A stretch of DNA of 57,500 nucleotides from Prorocentrum cordatum (GCA_963575745.1 CAUYUJ010009369.1:67501-125000); one strand, 5' to 3'; positions 41,387 through 51,369 are shown, counted from the first letter of the stretch. A program made the numbers and translations. Notes: a model not told the origin generated them from the letters alone.

Positions 41387-41561
41387 CCTATAGTCCTACC
41401 ACGAAATGTTCTTAGAACCCCAAAATGCTCTAAAAACACAAAAAAATCTTAGAACGCAAGCCCGATGTTTCAAACCAAGACAGACTCCGCCAGACATGTT
41501 CTAAGAACATTTCGCGGAAACCACAGAAGGTTCTTAGAACATTGTTTGATAGGGCTATAGG
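41387..41561. mobile_element. Family P TIR element
   Basis: About 175 bp. Left CCTATAGTCCTACCACGAAA then TGTTCTTAGAAC; reverse complement of right CCTATAGCCCTATCAAACAA then TGTTCTAAGAAC. The interior repeats the palindrome GTTCT.AGAAC several times. AT-richer than its surroundings. Confidence 0.7.
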
Positions 41562-41740
41562 CGAGCCAAGACGCTTCGCCACTGCTTGACTGCCGGCCCC
41601 GACCATCCGTCCCGTGCGCCGGCCCGCCCAGCCGAGTCCCCCCCACCGGTCTCCCTCGCCGAGCCGACTCGTGCTCGGGCAACCACGGCCACGTGTCCCG
41701 CCCATCTCCACTCCTTCGGGACATGCTCGCGTCTCCAACA

Positions 41741-41901
41741 TTCGGTCGGGCGTGCCCCCCTCCCTACAGGCGGACTTTGGACACAAAAAAGAACCAACAA
41801 ATGCATTCAAAACTGGCCAAAGAATGGTGCACCAATCGTCCCCATGCGATGTTTTGACTATTTTTGAATTTTCCTCCTGTAGAGGGACAGGCCTGACTGA
41901 C
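41741..41901. mobile_element. Family A MITE, copy A5
   Basis: Left TTCGGTCGGGC, right GCCTGACTGAC. Flanking 8-mers CTCCAACA and CTCCAATC agree at 6 of 8. Interior AATCGTCCCCATGCGATG and GACTATTTTTGAATTTTCCT. Confidence 0.78.
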
Positions 41902-42111
41902 CTCCAATCCCGCGCGCCCGCTTCCTGCGCCTGCCTCCCAGGCAGCCTCGTCGCGCTCTGCGCCCGGCTCTCGCCCCGTCTCCTCCTCCTCGGCGCGCCC
42001 GACGCGCACTTCTTCTCCCTGAGCGTGGCGCGTTTTGCGCTGCGTAGCGCCTGCGCGACCCTTCAGCTCTCGGCGCCCGTGGTTCAGCCCCCCCAAAATA
42101 CTGTGCCAGCC

Positions 42112-42162
42112 TTCCCCTCCTCCTCCTCCTGCTGCTCCTCCTCCTCCTCCTCCTCGTCCTAG
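42112..42162. repeat. (CTC)n microsatellite
   Basis: Short TCC run. Confidence 0.93.
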
Positions 42163-42164
42163 CG

Positions 42165-43050
42165 AACAGGGTCGGCGGCGCCGGCCGTAAGGCCTTCGCA
42201 ATACTGTGCCAGCTACTGCGCTGCATAAAAGATAGCAAACGCATGTTCAGCGAGGACCTCTTCCTGGTCAGCACTGTCGCCAGAGCCCTGAATTTGCCCC
42301 ATCCTTTCGCGACGGGGCGTGCGATCTCCCTGTATAATCCTCCAAACACAACTTCGTTCCCAACAAGTCTAAGCGATCGCCGAGCGGCACCACCTCGATG
42401 GAAGACCCCCCTCAATAAGAACCTGCTCCCGCTTGACGTCTTCCCCGCTTGTCTACGCTTGGCGCTTGGTTGAGAGCGGCGAAAGCCCCCGGCTGTTTAG
42501 CGTCTTCCAGAGCATGGGCAGAATGTGCCTCATAGGCACCCGCGATCTAGCACCGAGGTCACCCGAGGTCTGGTCGTCAGCGGCTGCAACATGCGTCGGC
42601 CTCTCTCCTCGCTTCCCAGCCAACATTCGTCCCCCACCTCCCGCCTCTCTGGCCTCGCGGCTCCCTGGCCAGTGGGGGTTCTTTCCTCTCACCAGCCCGC
42701 GCAGCTTCGCCTCGCCCGAGCGCGCGACTCGAACGCGAAACCGATCCTGGCGGCGGGCTCTCCGCTTAACTGCGATCTCACCCCCTCGCCTCCGACCGCG
42801 CCCATGACCATGTCGACCCAGCCCTCCGCAATTGCGGCTGGCTGTGCAGAGGGTGGCTCGATGAGTGGATGACGCTGGCACTGTGCGGCCGCGCGGTTGC
42901 CGCGGCCGCTATGGCCAAAGCCAGAGCAGCCCAAAAAGGTCTCTTGTACCGCCCCCGCAAAACCTGACCAAAACTCCGAGGCGAATCGCGACGAGGGCCT
43001 CCCGGGTTGCCCAACAAGGCGAAGACGGGGGAAGGGTCGCGGAATGGGTA
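42165..43050. other. Intergenic, no gene recognised
   Basis: Overlapping short frames only. TGCGCTGCATAAAAGATAGC near 42218 is AT-richer but not a convincing promoter. Confidence 0.4.
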
Positions 43051-43073
43051 CCTTTTCCTCCTCCTCCTCCTCG

Positions 43074-43074
<1 letters not shown>

Positions 43075-43113
<39 letters not shown>

Positions 43114-43123
43114 AACAAAGAGC

Positions 43124-43163
<40 letters not shown>

Positions 43164-43230
43164 AAGAAAGACAGAGAGAAGAAGGAGAGAGCAAGAGAAA
43201 GAGAGAGACACACACATATCTATATATATG

Positions 43231-43288
<58 letters not shown>

Positions 43289-43372
43289 AGAGAGAGAGAG
43301 AGAGAGAGAAAGAGAGCGAGAGAGAGAGAGCGAGAGCGCGAGAGAGCGAGACAGCGCGAGAAAGCAGCAAGA
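43075..43372. repeat. (GA)n tract with internal (TA)n
   Basis: About 300 bp of GA repeat with CGAGAG and AAAGAG variants. A short TATATATGTATATATA run sits at 43217-43244. Charged (RE)n frames are artefacts. Confidence 0.95.
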
Positions 43373-43549
43373 CAACACCGCAGGAGGGGGCGGGCGCGCC
43401 TGTGCCGCAAGCCGACACGCTGGAGGCAGCGCCGGCCCGCCGCCCGCGAGCGCAAAAAAACACGGCTGCGCCGCGGCGAAGGCGCCGTCGGCGTCGCCGC
43501 CCGTTGCCGCCACGGCGGCCGTAGTCGTCCTCGTCGTCGGAAGTATCGT

Positions 43550-43707
43550 TACAGTCGGACTTGATTGGACAGGACACGCGAGAGGACACAAGACCCTTCC
43601 GAAGGCCACATCGCCTTAGAAGAGTAAGAGGGCACGTGTCGCGAGGCACAGGACACAAGGGTACCCTTGAGCTGGCAGGGTCGACCTACTAATCAGGGCC
43701 GACTCTA
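43550..43707. mobile_element. Family B MITE, copy B2
   Basis: Left TACAGTCGGACTTGATTGGA, right GGGCCGACTCTA. Collinear with B1 (GGACAGGACACGCGAGAGGA, AAGACCCTTCCGA, GGCAGGGTCGACCTACTAAT). TA is found at both ends. Family A copy A6 starts at its right end. Confidence 0.68.
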
Positions 43708-43861
43708 GGTCGGGCATGTCCCCCTGCAGGCGGATTTTGGACAAAAAATTAAACATACACAAAAAAAAACAAAACGACCAACGATACTCAGAGAATCGTC
43801 CCCATACTATTTGTTGACTATTTTTGAATATTCCTCCTGTAGAGGGACAGGCCCGACTTAC
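43705..43861. mobile_element. Family A MITE, copy A6
   Basis: Left CTAGGTCGGGC, right GCCCGACTTAC. Interior typical (GAATCGTCCCCATACTATTT). No 8-bp duplication is visible, because the left flank is family B. Confidence 0.78.
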
Positions 43862-43879
43862 AAGTATCAGACAAAAACA

Positions 43880-44035
43880 ATGGCATCCATATAAACTTGC
43901 AGGGGCCTGCGCGGATTTCTGGGATCGGCGCGAGGTGCGGCGCTGGGGGCGCCTCCAGGGGGGCCCAACGCCGATCCAAGAAATCTGTGCGGAGCGCCGG
44001 AAGTTCATGTCAATGCAATTTTTTTCATCCTTCGA
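43880..44035. mobile_element. Family E TIR element, copy E3
   Basis: Left CCTGCGCGGATTTCTGGGAT, right ATCCAAGAAATCTGTGCGGA. The shorter centre lacks the second hairpin (GGGGGCGCCTCCAGGGG). Outer arms similar to E1. Confidence 0.62.
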
Positions 44036-44239
44036 AGAAGGGCAAGGTCGGTCAGCATCGAACATCGGTAAATCGGATCGACTCGACATGTGCAACGGAT
44101 CGAGCTGCCTCGGCACGGGATCGGCATCGAAGCGGATCGGCTGCGCCAGGCTGCGCACCGGCGTCGCGCCAGCACCGGGCCGCATCGGACCGCCGGAGCC
44201 TCGGACTCGAGCCAGATCGGGCCGGCCAGAATCGGTACC

Positions 44240-44375
44240 GAATCGGAGCGATCTCCTCCTTCTCCTCCTCCTCCTCCTGCTCCTCCTCCTCCTACTCTTG
44301 CTCCTCCTCTTCCTCCTCCTCTTCTTCCTCCTCCGCCTCCTCTTCTTCTTCCTCCTCCTCCTCCTCCTCCTCGGA
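44240..44375. repeat. TCC/CTC tract
   Basis: Imperfect TCC repeat with TTC variants. Confidence 0.95.
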
Positions 44376-44431
44376 ATCGAACCAGATCGGCCGAAGTTAG
44401 GGGACGAAGGGCGGTATCACAGTAACTTTTC

Positions 44432-44543
44432 CGCCGTCGGGGGCGCCTGCCCCCCGGGCGGCTGGAACGCTTATACCCCTGCGTGGCACCGCAGAGGGCG
44501 TCAATTCTGCAGCCGCCCGGGGGGCAGGCGTCCCCGACGGCGC
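44432..44543. mobile_element. Family J TIR element
   Basis: About 112 bp. CGCCGTCGGGGGCGCCTGCC then CCCCGGGCGGCTG on the left. The reverse complement of the right end agrees except for one base (GGGGACGCC). A TIR of about 33 bp with a 45-bp loop region. Confidence 0.65.
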
Positions 44544-44583
44544 CCTCGCTGTCCCCCCATGTATCGCTCCCCCATTTATCTCG

Positions 44584-44800
44584 AGGCCTCCTACATGGGG
44601 TCGAAGTAGACGGGATCGGAGGATCGCGCCGCATCGCCGATACGTCGACAATGCCTCGCCGGTGCATCGGCGATGCATCGGCGACGTCGCCAGTGTATCG
44701 GCGACGGAGAACATCGGGCTCCGCATCGAGCCGCCGAAGCGTCGGCGATGCGGCGCGATCCTCCGACCCCATCTAATTACTCCGACCATCTGGGAAGCCT
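44584..44800. mobile_element. Family F TIR element, copy 2
   Basis: Left AGGCCTCCTACATGGGGTCG, inner GATCGGAGGATCGCGCCGCA, mirrored by GCGGCGCGATCCTCCGACCC and CATCTGGGAAGCCT on the right. The interior has more GCATCGGCGA units than copy 1. Confidence 0.72.
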
Positions 44801-45190
44801 GGACTATCGCCGCCCAACGACATTTTGTTGTATCTTCTGGGGCCCTTATCTGTCCCGTCGTGCCGCGATCCACGTCGAATCCGTGTCGAATCCGTGTTGA
44901 ATCCGTATCGAGCGCGTGGAATCCGTGCCGGATCCATGCCGGATCCATGTCGCATCCATGCCAGATCCACGCCGAAACCCGCTTCGAACCCACGTCGGAG
45001 CACGAGAAAAGATCTTCGTTTCCAGGGCAGGAGCAGGAAAGGTCCCCGAGGATGCAAAGTCGGAGGTGAGGGGGTGAGATCGAAGTGGAACGGAGAGCCC
45101 CCCTACCGTGTGCGTGCGTGCCGTGCGTGCGGGCGAGGCGAAACTGCGTGGGCGGGCGAGAAGAAAATGTCCTCCAGCTGAGGCGCGGCC
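44801..45190. repeat. ATCCGTGTCGA-type short tandem repeat and spacer
   Basis: 44865-44975 has about nine imperfect 15-16-bp units (AATCCGTGTCGAATCC, GGATCCATGCCGGATCC). The remainder to 45190 is unique with no gene recognised. Confidence 0.65.
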
Positions 45191-45199
45191 GGACCAAAT

Positions 45200-45636
45200 G
45201 TTTCCTTTCCGGGGGCCGGTGGGGCGCGGTGTCCCGCCGGTGTCCCGCCTCCGGCTGAGGCGCCGGACCAAATGTTTCCTTTCCAAGGGCCGGTGGGGCG
45301 CGGTGTCCCGCCGGTGTCCCCCCGGTGTCCCGTCGGTGTCCAGATGATGATGATGATGATGCTGATGATGATGATGAGGATGATGATGGTGATGATGATG
45401 ATGATGATGATGAGGATGAGGATGATGATGGTGATGATGATGATGATGATGTCGATGATGTTGTTGATGATGATGATGATGGTGGTGGTGATGATGGTGT
45501 CCCGATGATTGTGATGATGCTGACGTTGACGATGTTGATGATGAAGGTGATGATGGTGGCCATGGTGATGATGATGGTGTCCCGATGATGATGATGTTGA
45601 TGATGCTGATGCTGCTGATGATGATGATGGTGTGCC

Positions 45637-45679
<43 letters not shown>

Positions 45680-46003
45680 TTAATGATCCTGATGATGTTG
45701 ATGGTGATGATATGCTGGGACGATGATGCTGATGAAGATGCGGATGATGATGATGATGATGATGATGATGGTGTCCCGATGATGATGGTGATGATGAGGT
45801 TGATGATGATGCTGTTGATGATGATGGTGATGATGATGATGGTGTCCCGATGACGATGATGTTGATGATGCTGATGATGACGATGATGGTGTCCCGATGA
45901 TGATGCTGTTGATGAGGATGATGATGTGATGATGACGATTTTGATGATGGTGGCCCGATGGTGATGATGTTGATGCTGATGTTGAAGATGATGATGGTGT
46001 CCC

Positions 46004-46082
<79 letters not shown>

Positions 46083-46410
46083 GTGACGATGCTGATGGTG
46101 TCCCGGTGATGATGATGTTGATGATGATGTTGCTGATGATGATGAGGGTGTCTCGATGATGATGATGTTGGTGATGCTGTTCATGGTGTTGATGATAAAA
46201 TGATGATGGTGGTTTTCCGATACTGATGATGGTGTCCCGGTGGTGATGATGTTGATGATGCTGGTGACGATGATGGTGTCCCGATGATGATGGTGATGAT
46301 GATTTTGATGATGATGGTGATGAGGTGATGATGATGGTACTCCGATGATGATGTTGATGACGTTGATGACGATGATGTTGATAATGATGCTGATGACGTT
46401 GATTGGGATA
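45200..46410. repeat. GAT array punctuated by GGTGTCCC
   Basis: 45200-45345 has CGGTGTCCCGC repeats with a duplicated 60-bp segment (GGACCAAATGTTTCCTTTCC). From 45340 comes about 1.05 kb of GAT repeat, in which GGTGTCCCGATGATGATG recurs about 12 times at 40-110-bp intervals. The 912-codon minus frame reading poly-H/S is an artefact. Confidence 0.92.
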
Positions 46411-46419
46411 TCGATTTTG

Positions 46420-46640
46420 ATATCGATAGTCAGATCGGTAGTGAGACTGAATGTGAGATCGATTGTGAGATCGATAGTGACATTGATTGTGAGATCGATA
46501 GTCAGGTCGATTGTGAGATCGATCGAATGAAATAGATCGAGTGAGATCGATTGTGGGATCGATCGAGTGAGATCGATCGAGCGAGACCGATAGTGTGATC
46601 GATAATGAGATCGATAGTGAGACCGATCGAGTGAGACGTT
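46420..46640 (-). repeat. 12-bp minisatellite (GATCGATAGTGA), array 2
   Basis: About 17 units. Reverse complement of the 40560-40815 array, with the flank CCTCCCCCCCGAACCTCCTT matching that array's left flank inverted. Confidence 0.75.
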
Positions 46641-46744
46641 GGTTCCTCCCCCCCGAACCTCCTTATCACCCTTAGACCTCGGGTGGTCGTATAGGTATAA
46701 ACGGCAGTGTGATTGCTTCCGTCTGGGTGCTTTTCCTCGATTCC

Positions 46745-46995
46745 GGCCCCTGGGGGGGGGAAGGAGGGAGGGAGGGAGGGAGAGAAGGGGAGGGAGGGTC
46801 TGAGGAGGAGGAGGAGGAGGAGGAGGAGGAGGAGGAGGAGGAGGAGGCAGGAGGAGGAGGACGAGGAGGAGGAGGAGGAGGAGGAGGAGGAGGAGGAGGA
46901 GGAGGAGGAGGAGGTGGAGGCGGAAGAGCAGGAGGGGAAGGAGGAGGAGGAGGAGGAGGAGGAGGAAAAGGAGGAGGAGAAGGAGGAGAGGGGGG
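46745..46995. repeat. (GAG)n microsatellite
   Basis: About 250 bp of GGA/GAG with short interruptions. Confidence 0.95.
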
Positions 46996-47185
46996 CGGGG
47001 CCTGGTGCCCAATTTCGGGAGAGCGGCGCCCGCAGCGAGGAGGAGGAGGCGCCCCCCATGGGAAAGGGTCGGGAACTCCTGTGCAGCGGACTGAGTCGGA
47101 AGCTTGGCGAGGGCTGGCGAAGCTGTGGCTGCCAAAACGGTCTTCCCAGAAGATACGTATGTATTTTTATTTGTACATAAATATT

Positions 47186-47189
<4 letters not shown>

Positions 47190-47218
<29 letters not shown>
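47190..47218. repeat. (TA)n microsatellite
   Basis: CATACATA followed by TATATA of about 24 bp. Confidence 0.95.
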
Positions 47219-47760
47219 GTGTATGTATAAAATCAGCGCGCTACATAGTAAACGGGCTGCTTCCCAGAATGAAGCTGAGCGCGCTAAATCCGCCGATCCG
47301 GCGTGTGAGTTTCCGAGAGCGTGGACTTGCGCTCGCTCAAGCTTCGCTCTGCAAGGGTGGGGGTGGGTGGGGGGCGCCATTCCCGACGCATTGAACGCTC
47401 GGGGGCCGAGGGGCCCACAGGCCCCCGAAGAAGCTCCAGGAGGCTCTGGAAGGACGGGGGAAGGCCCCAGGAACCCCCCCAGGAGGCTCCCAGGAAACCC
47501 CCGAAGAAGCCCCCAGGAAGCTCTGGAGGGTGGGGGGGGGGGGGGCGCCACTCCCGGAAGAAGAACAACAGTTCCCCGGAGCTCCGTTTTAGCGGCCACG
47601 GGCTTGCCAGCCCTCGCCTGCCTCCTAAGACTGGGGAAGTTAGAAGGGCGGATGCCAGGGGTTGGGGGGGAGTCATGGAGGGAGGAAGAAAGAGGCGGGA
47701 TAGTGCAGGGGGGACAGAGCAGGGCAGGTGATGAGATGAGCAAGCGGCCTGAATCCAGTC
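47219..47760. other. Intergenic with a CCAGGAGGCTC run
   Basis: 47405-47530 has degenerate AGGAGGCTCCCAGGAA units related to the 12-bp minisatellites. CGGGGGCGCCATTCCCG near 47370 recurs near 47545. No gene recognised. The long plus frame continuing beyond 47760 is antisense to LINE-3. Confidence 0.55.
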
Positions 47761-47768
47761 CAGTTGAG

Positions 47769-48386
47769 CTATCGCTCGGCGTCGGAGGCCTCCGACCCTT
47801 GGGAAGCCTCCTCAAAATCCCCCTCCAGGGGCTCTTCGGGTCCCTCCTCGGCCTCCTTCCGCAAGAGGCGGCGCCCATCAGCACGGATGGCTGGAAGGTC
47901 CCCCTCCAGGAGGCCGAAGGCCCTCAGCACCTCAGCTCGGGACGTCATCCCCCCCAAGGCACTCGCCCCCCGAAGCCCGCCTCCCCCCAAGTCCTGAGCC
48001 GAGGCGCTAAATGCAGAGTCAGCAGGGCCAAAAATTGCGGCAAGTCGCACCCGGACCGCGCGCGGCACACCCTCAGGGGGGTTCAAGGTCAGGTCCTCCA
48101 GACCTTCCTTGCCAGACGGGCACTTGCTAACCTTAATCTGCGCCAGCTGCCGCCTCAAGCCCGAAGCCGCACGCTCTCGGAGGCGCGGCCTAAGAAGAGC
48201 TCGAGTTGGCCGCTCCACGCTGAAAAAGGCCCCGCGAGCACAGCAGAAATTGATGGCCTTGCCATCCTCATGACCCGACCGCGCATTAACAGTAGCATGC
48301 AGCATCGGGTGGCCGTTAAAAGAGCAACCCATGTCACGATCGGCCTCGAAACCCTCAGCTGGCGACTGCACCGTGGGCACGCACAC
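47769..48386 (-). pseudogene. LINE-3 C-terminal tail
   Basis: 205-codon minus frame. GKAINFCCARGAFFSVERPT followed by LRERAASGLRRQLAQIKVSK CPSGKEG resembles the F-C-x2-C/R-G-A segment and Arg-rich stretch that follow RNase H in this LINE group. The remainder (acidic, EEAEEGPEEPLEGDFEE) has no recognised motif. The frame is separated from the RNase H frame by about 100 bp. Confidence 0.6.
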
Positions 48387-48488
48387 GCAGGCGCAGCAGC
48401 GGGGGCAGGGGCAGGAACGGCGTCGGGCTGCGCCTCGGGCGACGCCTGCGCCCGTCCTCTGCCTGCCGCATACAACTCCATCAAGTCA

Positions 48489-49178
48489 TCATGGTCCTGG
48501 CAGGCCTCTCCGCCCCCCACCGGCGCATGCAACCGCCCACTCCACCGACCCACCTCGCGAGCGGCCTCGACCAGGCCACGCCAGGTGGTACTCACTCTCC
48601 TCCACTCCGTGGAGGGCGGCACCACGCTTCGCGAATTCGTCGGCGGCATCGTTGCCGCGCTTCTCCCAAAGAGTGGTGCGATCATTCTGCGCATCTACCA
48701 TGCTGCAATGGGCCTTCGTCTTGTGGGCCGCGAAATCATTCGGCTCAAAAGCCGCCCAGAACGGAGCCCACATGTGGGCTCGGGGGTTCTCGGCTCCCGA
48801 TCCCGCTCCAGGGCCCGTCCACAGCGTAGACGCCGTGCCTTTGCAATCTATATGGGGATCGACGGGCAGCAACGCAACTTGGGCCGGCATTCGCACCGCA
48901 AAATCCCCGGCCTCCCTCGACGACTGGAAGGGGGCCTGGTCCTGCGGCACAGGCCCGTAAGCCGCAGCCAGAACCTGGCCAAACCTGTCAACTGACAACT
49001 GACCAGCCAGCCCTGGAAAGCGCCCTGGAACTCGGAAAGAGCACGGGCCCGTCCAGGAACAGAAGGCCAGACATGTAGCCCGACGCGTGCCGCTGAAGCC
49101 AGTGGATCGTTTGCTGGTCAGTCCTACACTCGGGAAGCTCGAGCACAGGGCTGGGATCAGGGTAAACGCCCCCGGCAA
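48489..49178 (-). pseudogene. LINE-3 RNase H domain
   Basis: The minus frame of 229 codons contains PVDPHIDCKGTASTLWTGP (the T/I-D-C strand with an acidic residue), AHMWAPFWAAFEP, AAHKTKAHCSMVDA (K-A-H) and WEKRGNDAADEFAKRGAALH (the final catalytic Asp in N-D-A-A-D). These are the C-terminal RNase H motifs. The N-terminal DGS motif is degraded or lies in another frame. RNase H would remove the RNA strand after first-strand synthesis. Incomplete, so probably inactive. Confidence 0.8.
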
Positions 49179-50152
49179 AAAAAATCCCCCGCTTCAGAAC
49201 TCCAAGCTTTCACCCTCTGGGCCCGCTTCTGCGGGCCGGGAGAAACATGGTCCCGCCGCAGAGCGGCGTGGACATCGCACTTGAAACACCTGTGCCACAA
49301 CGAGCCGTCTGGGTGCCCACGCGCTGTGCGCGCCCTTGACGCTGCGTGCCCCCGTTTATGCAAGCGGGCCTGGGGCCGCCGCGCCCCCGAGACCAGGGCC
49401 CTCAAGGCCCGCTGCTGGCGCGAGGTCCAGCTCTGTGAAGTCCCGTGGAGCAGGGGCCCCAGGCTGCTCCAAACAATCGGAAGCGTCCAGGGGTAAGAAA
49501 AAGCCTTGAGCGAGAGCCTATCATACTCGCGCCTCACTCCTTCCTCGACCAGTCTGCGCGCCGCAGCTGGGATCAGCCTGACAAGGCACACTACGGAGCC
49601 CCCGTCAGTCGTCAGCGTCGTGGCCGAGGGGGCGCCCCAGCCGATGCCCCCGACCATCAAGAGATTGACATCTGCTGGCGACGCTGCTGCTACCCAAGGC
49701 CGCCTGGACTCCTAACGCCTGACGCGGGCCAACTCCAGAGTCTTGTTGAGGATCTGGGGCTTGGGGCTACCTTCCCAGCGCGCAGTGCCCCACTGGGCCA
49801 CGACCTGGCCCAGAGCGATAACCCGTGGATCAACTCGACGACCGTCCCGATACGAATGCATCCTGAGCCCAATCGAGGCCCCCCGAGGATATCTGCCGAG
49901 ACTCTTACAAACTGCAACCCTCAGCTGGTGCAACTCCGTGGGCGGGCCCCCCGCCGCGCATGCTCCCCGCAGAGCGGAAGCCGTCGGGCCCCCTCGCTGG
50001 ATCCACTTGATGTCCGCGCCCGCTTCACGCAGGTTGACCAAGCGCCTCGAAGACCGTGTGGCATTCTTCCAGCGCCCCGAGATTCGCATCCGTGCCGGGG
50101 TTTCGTGCTGTGTCGACTTTACCTGAGGCTGGAAGGGACCGCCGTCTCTCAA
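49157..50152 (-). pseudogene. LINE-3 RT connection and zinc-like region
   Basis: The frame 50152-49712 has an arginine-rich segment then LHQLRVAVCKSLGRYPRGAS, the alpha-helical post-RT region seen in this group. The frame 49660-49157 (GWGAPSATTLTTDGGSVVCL ... RALRALVSGARRPQARLHKR) ends in GSLWHRCFKCDVHAALRRDH, a W-H-R-C-x2-C signature typical of this lineage and possibly zinc binding. At least one frame change occurs between the two frames. Confidence 0.72.
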
Positions 50153-51221
50153 GGGCGCTCGCTAGCTCCGAGCCGCTGACCGAGTACATGCACTTCGACA
50201 TGTGCACGGGGAGCTCGAGCTCGCCGGAAAAAAAAAAAAACGAGGATGCGCTCCACCGCCGCAGGCAGCTGGTCCGACACCAGCTGGCGGGGGCCGCAGC
50301 ACTGTAGAGTCACGTCGTCGACTACGTTACGCACCTGCACCTGGGGCCTGCCGCGGACCACCGAGGAGAGAGGGCCGATTAGAAAAAGCTTCGCTAGCGT
50401 CGTCGCTGCCGAACACCCCGCTATGATAGCCCCCGTAGCCTGCAGAAAACCCGAGATCGCCCCATCATACACCAATGTCCTGAACCCAGAGTAGATCGTC
50501 ACCAGACCCCTGAGAAGCTTCAAGTTGAATCCGAACTGCCTGGCAGCCGCAAAAAGATCAGCATGTCGCACATGCTCATTAAACTTCTTAAGATCAAGCA
50601 ATACTGCCGCACTGTCCGTGCCGATCGCTCTGCAGAACGCGCCTAGCAAGTTGTGGGTCCACCCTGCCCTCACGCACGTCGTCGTGGGCCCGCTCCCTCA
50701 GAAGAACTCCATGTTGTGAGCCCTCTCCCACTCCCTACACAAGGCCTGTCTGAGCTTACTCCAGAGTTTCATAAACAGGCACAGTAGCCGGATGGGCCGA
50801 GATCCTCCTTCTGGTTTCGGTATAAAAAAACAAGATTGGTAACCAGCTCTATCATCCAAGACGGGCGATCCTCGAAGGCCTGGATAATCCTCAAGACCCT
50901 GACCTGGTACTCTAAGGGCAGCTGCATAATCAACTTAGGGTGGAACTGGTCCCAGCCGAGCCCTGCACCTTCAGAGTAAGACCTACAGCAGCCCTGAAAA
51001 GCCTCAAAGGATATCGGGGGAAGCTGGCTATCTCCTATGTCCCACGAATCAGGGTCCACCGCTTCGCGCCCAGACGGCGCCCACATCGGCAGCCACTCGT
51101 CGAGGAGCTGGGCTATGGCATCATCCCCGTTCGCAGGGAGGCCCGAGGGATCCAGGACGTTGGATGGGCAACTGTGCCTCTTCTTGGCGCAGGCGTGCGC
51201 AACCTTCTCCCCTTTCAACAC
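50149..51221 (-). pseudogene. LINE-3 reverse transcriptase domain
   Basis: First frame (51221-50769): DSWDIGDSQLPPISFEAFQG and GAGLGWDQFHPKLI (motif 0). Next frame, translated across 50820-50640: PKPEGGSRPIRLLCLFMKLW, then NMEFF, a TGA, and VRAGWTHNLLGAF. Then LLDLKKFNEHVRHADL (motif A, Asp), TGAIIAGCSAATTLAKLFLI (motif B) and QVRNVVDDVTLQCCG (motif C, two Asp). The catalytic residues are all present, but the TGA and a frame change break the gene. The pattern (DLKKFNEHV, then VDD) matches an RT group I associate with dinoflagellate genomes. Confidence 0.85.
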
Positions 51222-51369
51222 CGCTTCCTTAGCTCAGGTCCTCCACTTGCGCCCACGCTCGCGCGAGAAGGTAGCTGGGATACAAGGGAATGTGGGACGA
51301 CGAAGGCTGGAAGCAGTGCTCGAGCCAAACAAATGTTTCCCGTTTTCGTTCGGATTTCGTAATCCCTCG

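Larger units (their letters stand above)
47769..51350 (-). mobile_element. LINE-3: 5'-truncated non-LTR retrotransposon with RT and RNase H
   Basis: About 3.6 kb on minus. Order: RT N-terminus (51221), RT core (50673-50149), connection (50152-49712), zinc-like segment (49660-49157), RNase H (49178-48489) and C-terminal tail (48386-47769). Neighbouring frames overlap or nearly abut, so few lesions are needed to explain the fragments, plus one in-frame TGA near 50700. No endonuclease is visible upstream of 51.35 kb, where GTT-rich and unique sequence takes over. This RT type (VDD in motif C) differs from LINE-1 and LINE-2. Confidence 0.87.

Noticed and set aside
43007-43564. Arg/Glu alternating charged protein
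   Set aside because: Direct translation of the GA dinucleotide tract.
44397-47135. 912-codon minus-strand frame rich in His and Ser
   Set aside because: It reads through the GAT array, two TIR elements and a GAG tract. Open only because these repeats lack stops in that frame.
47217-48995. 592-codon plus-strand frame
   Set aside because: Antisense to LINE-3, whose minus strand has clear RNase H motifs.
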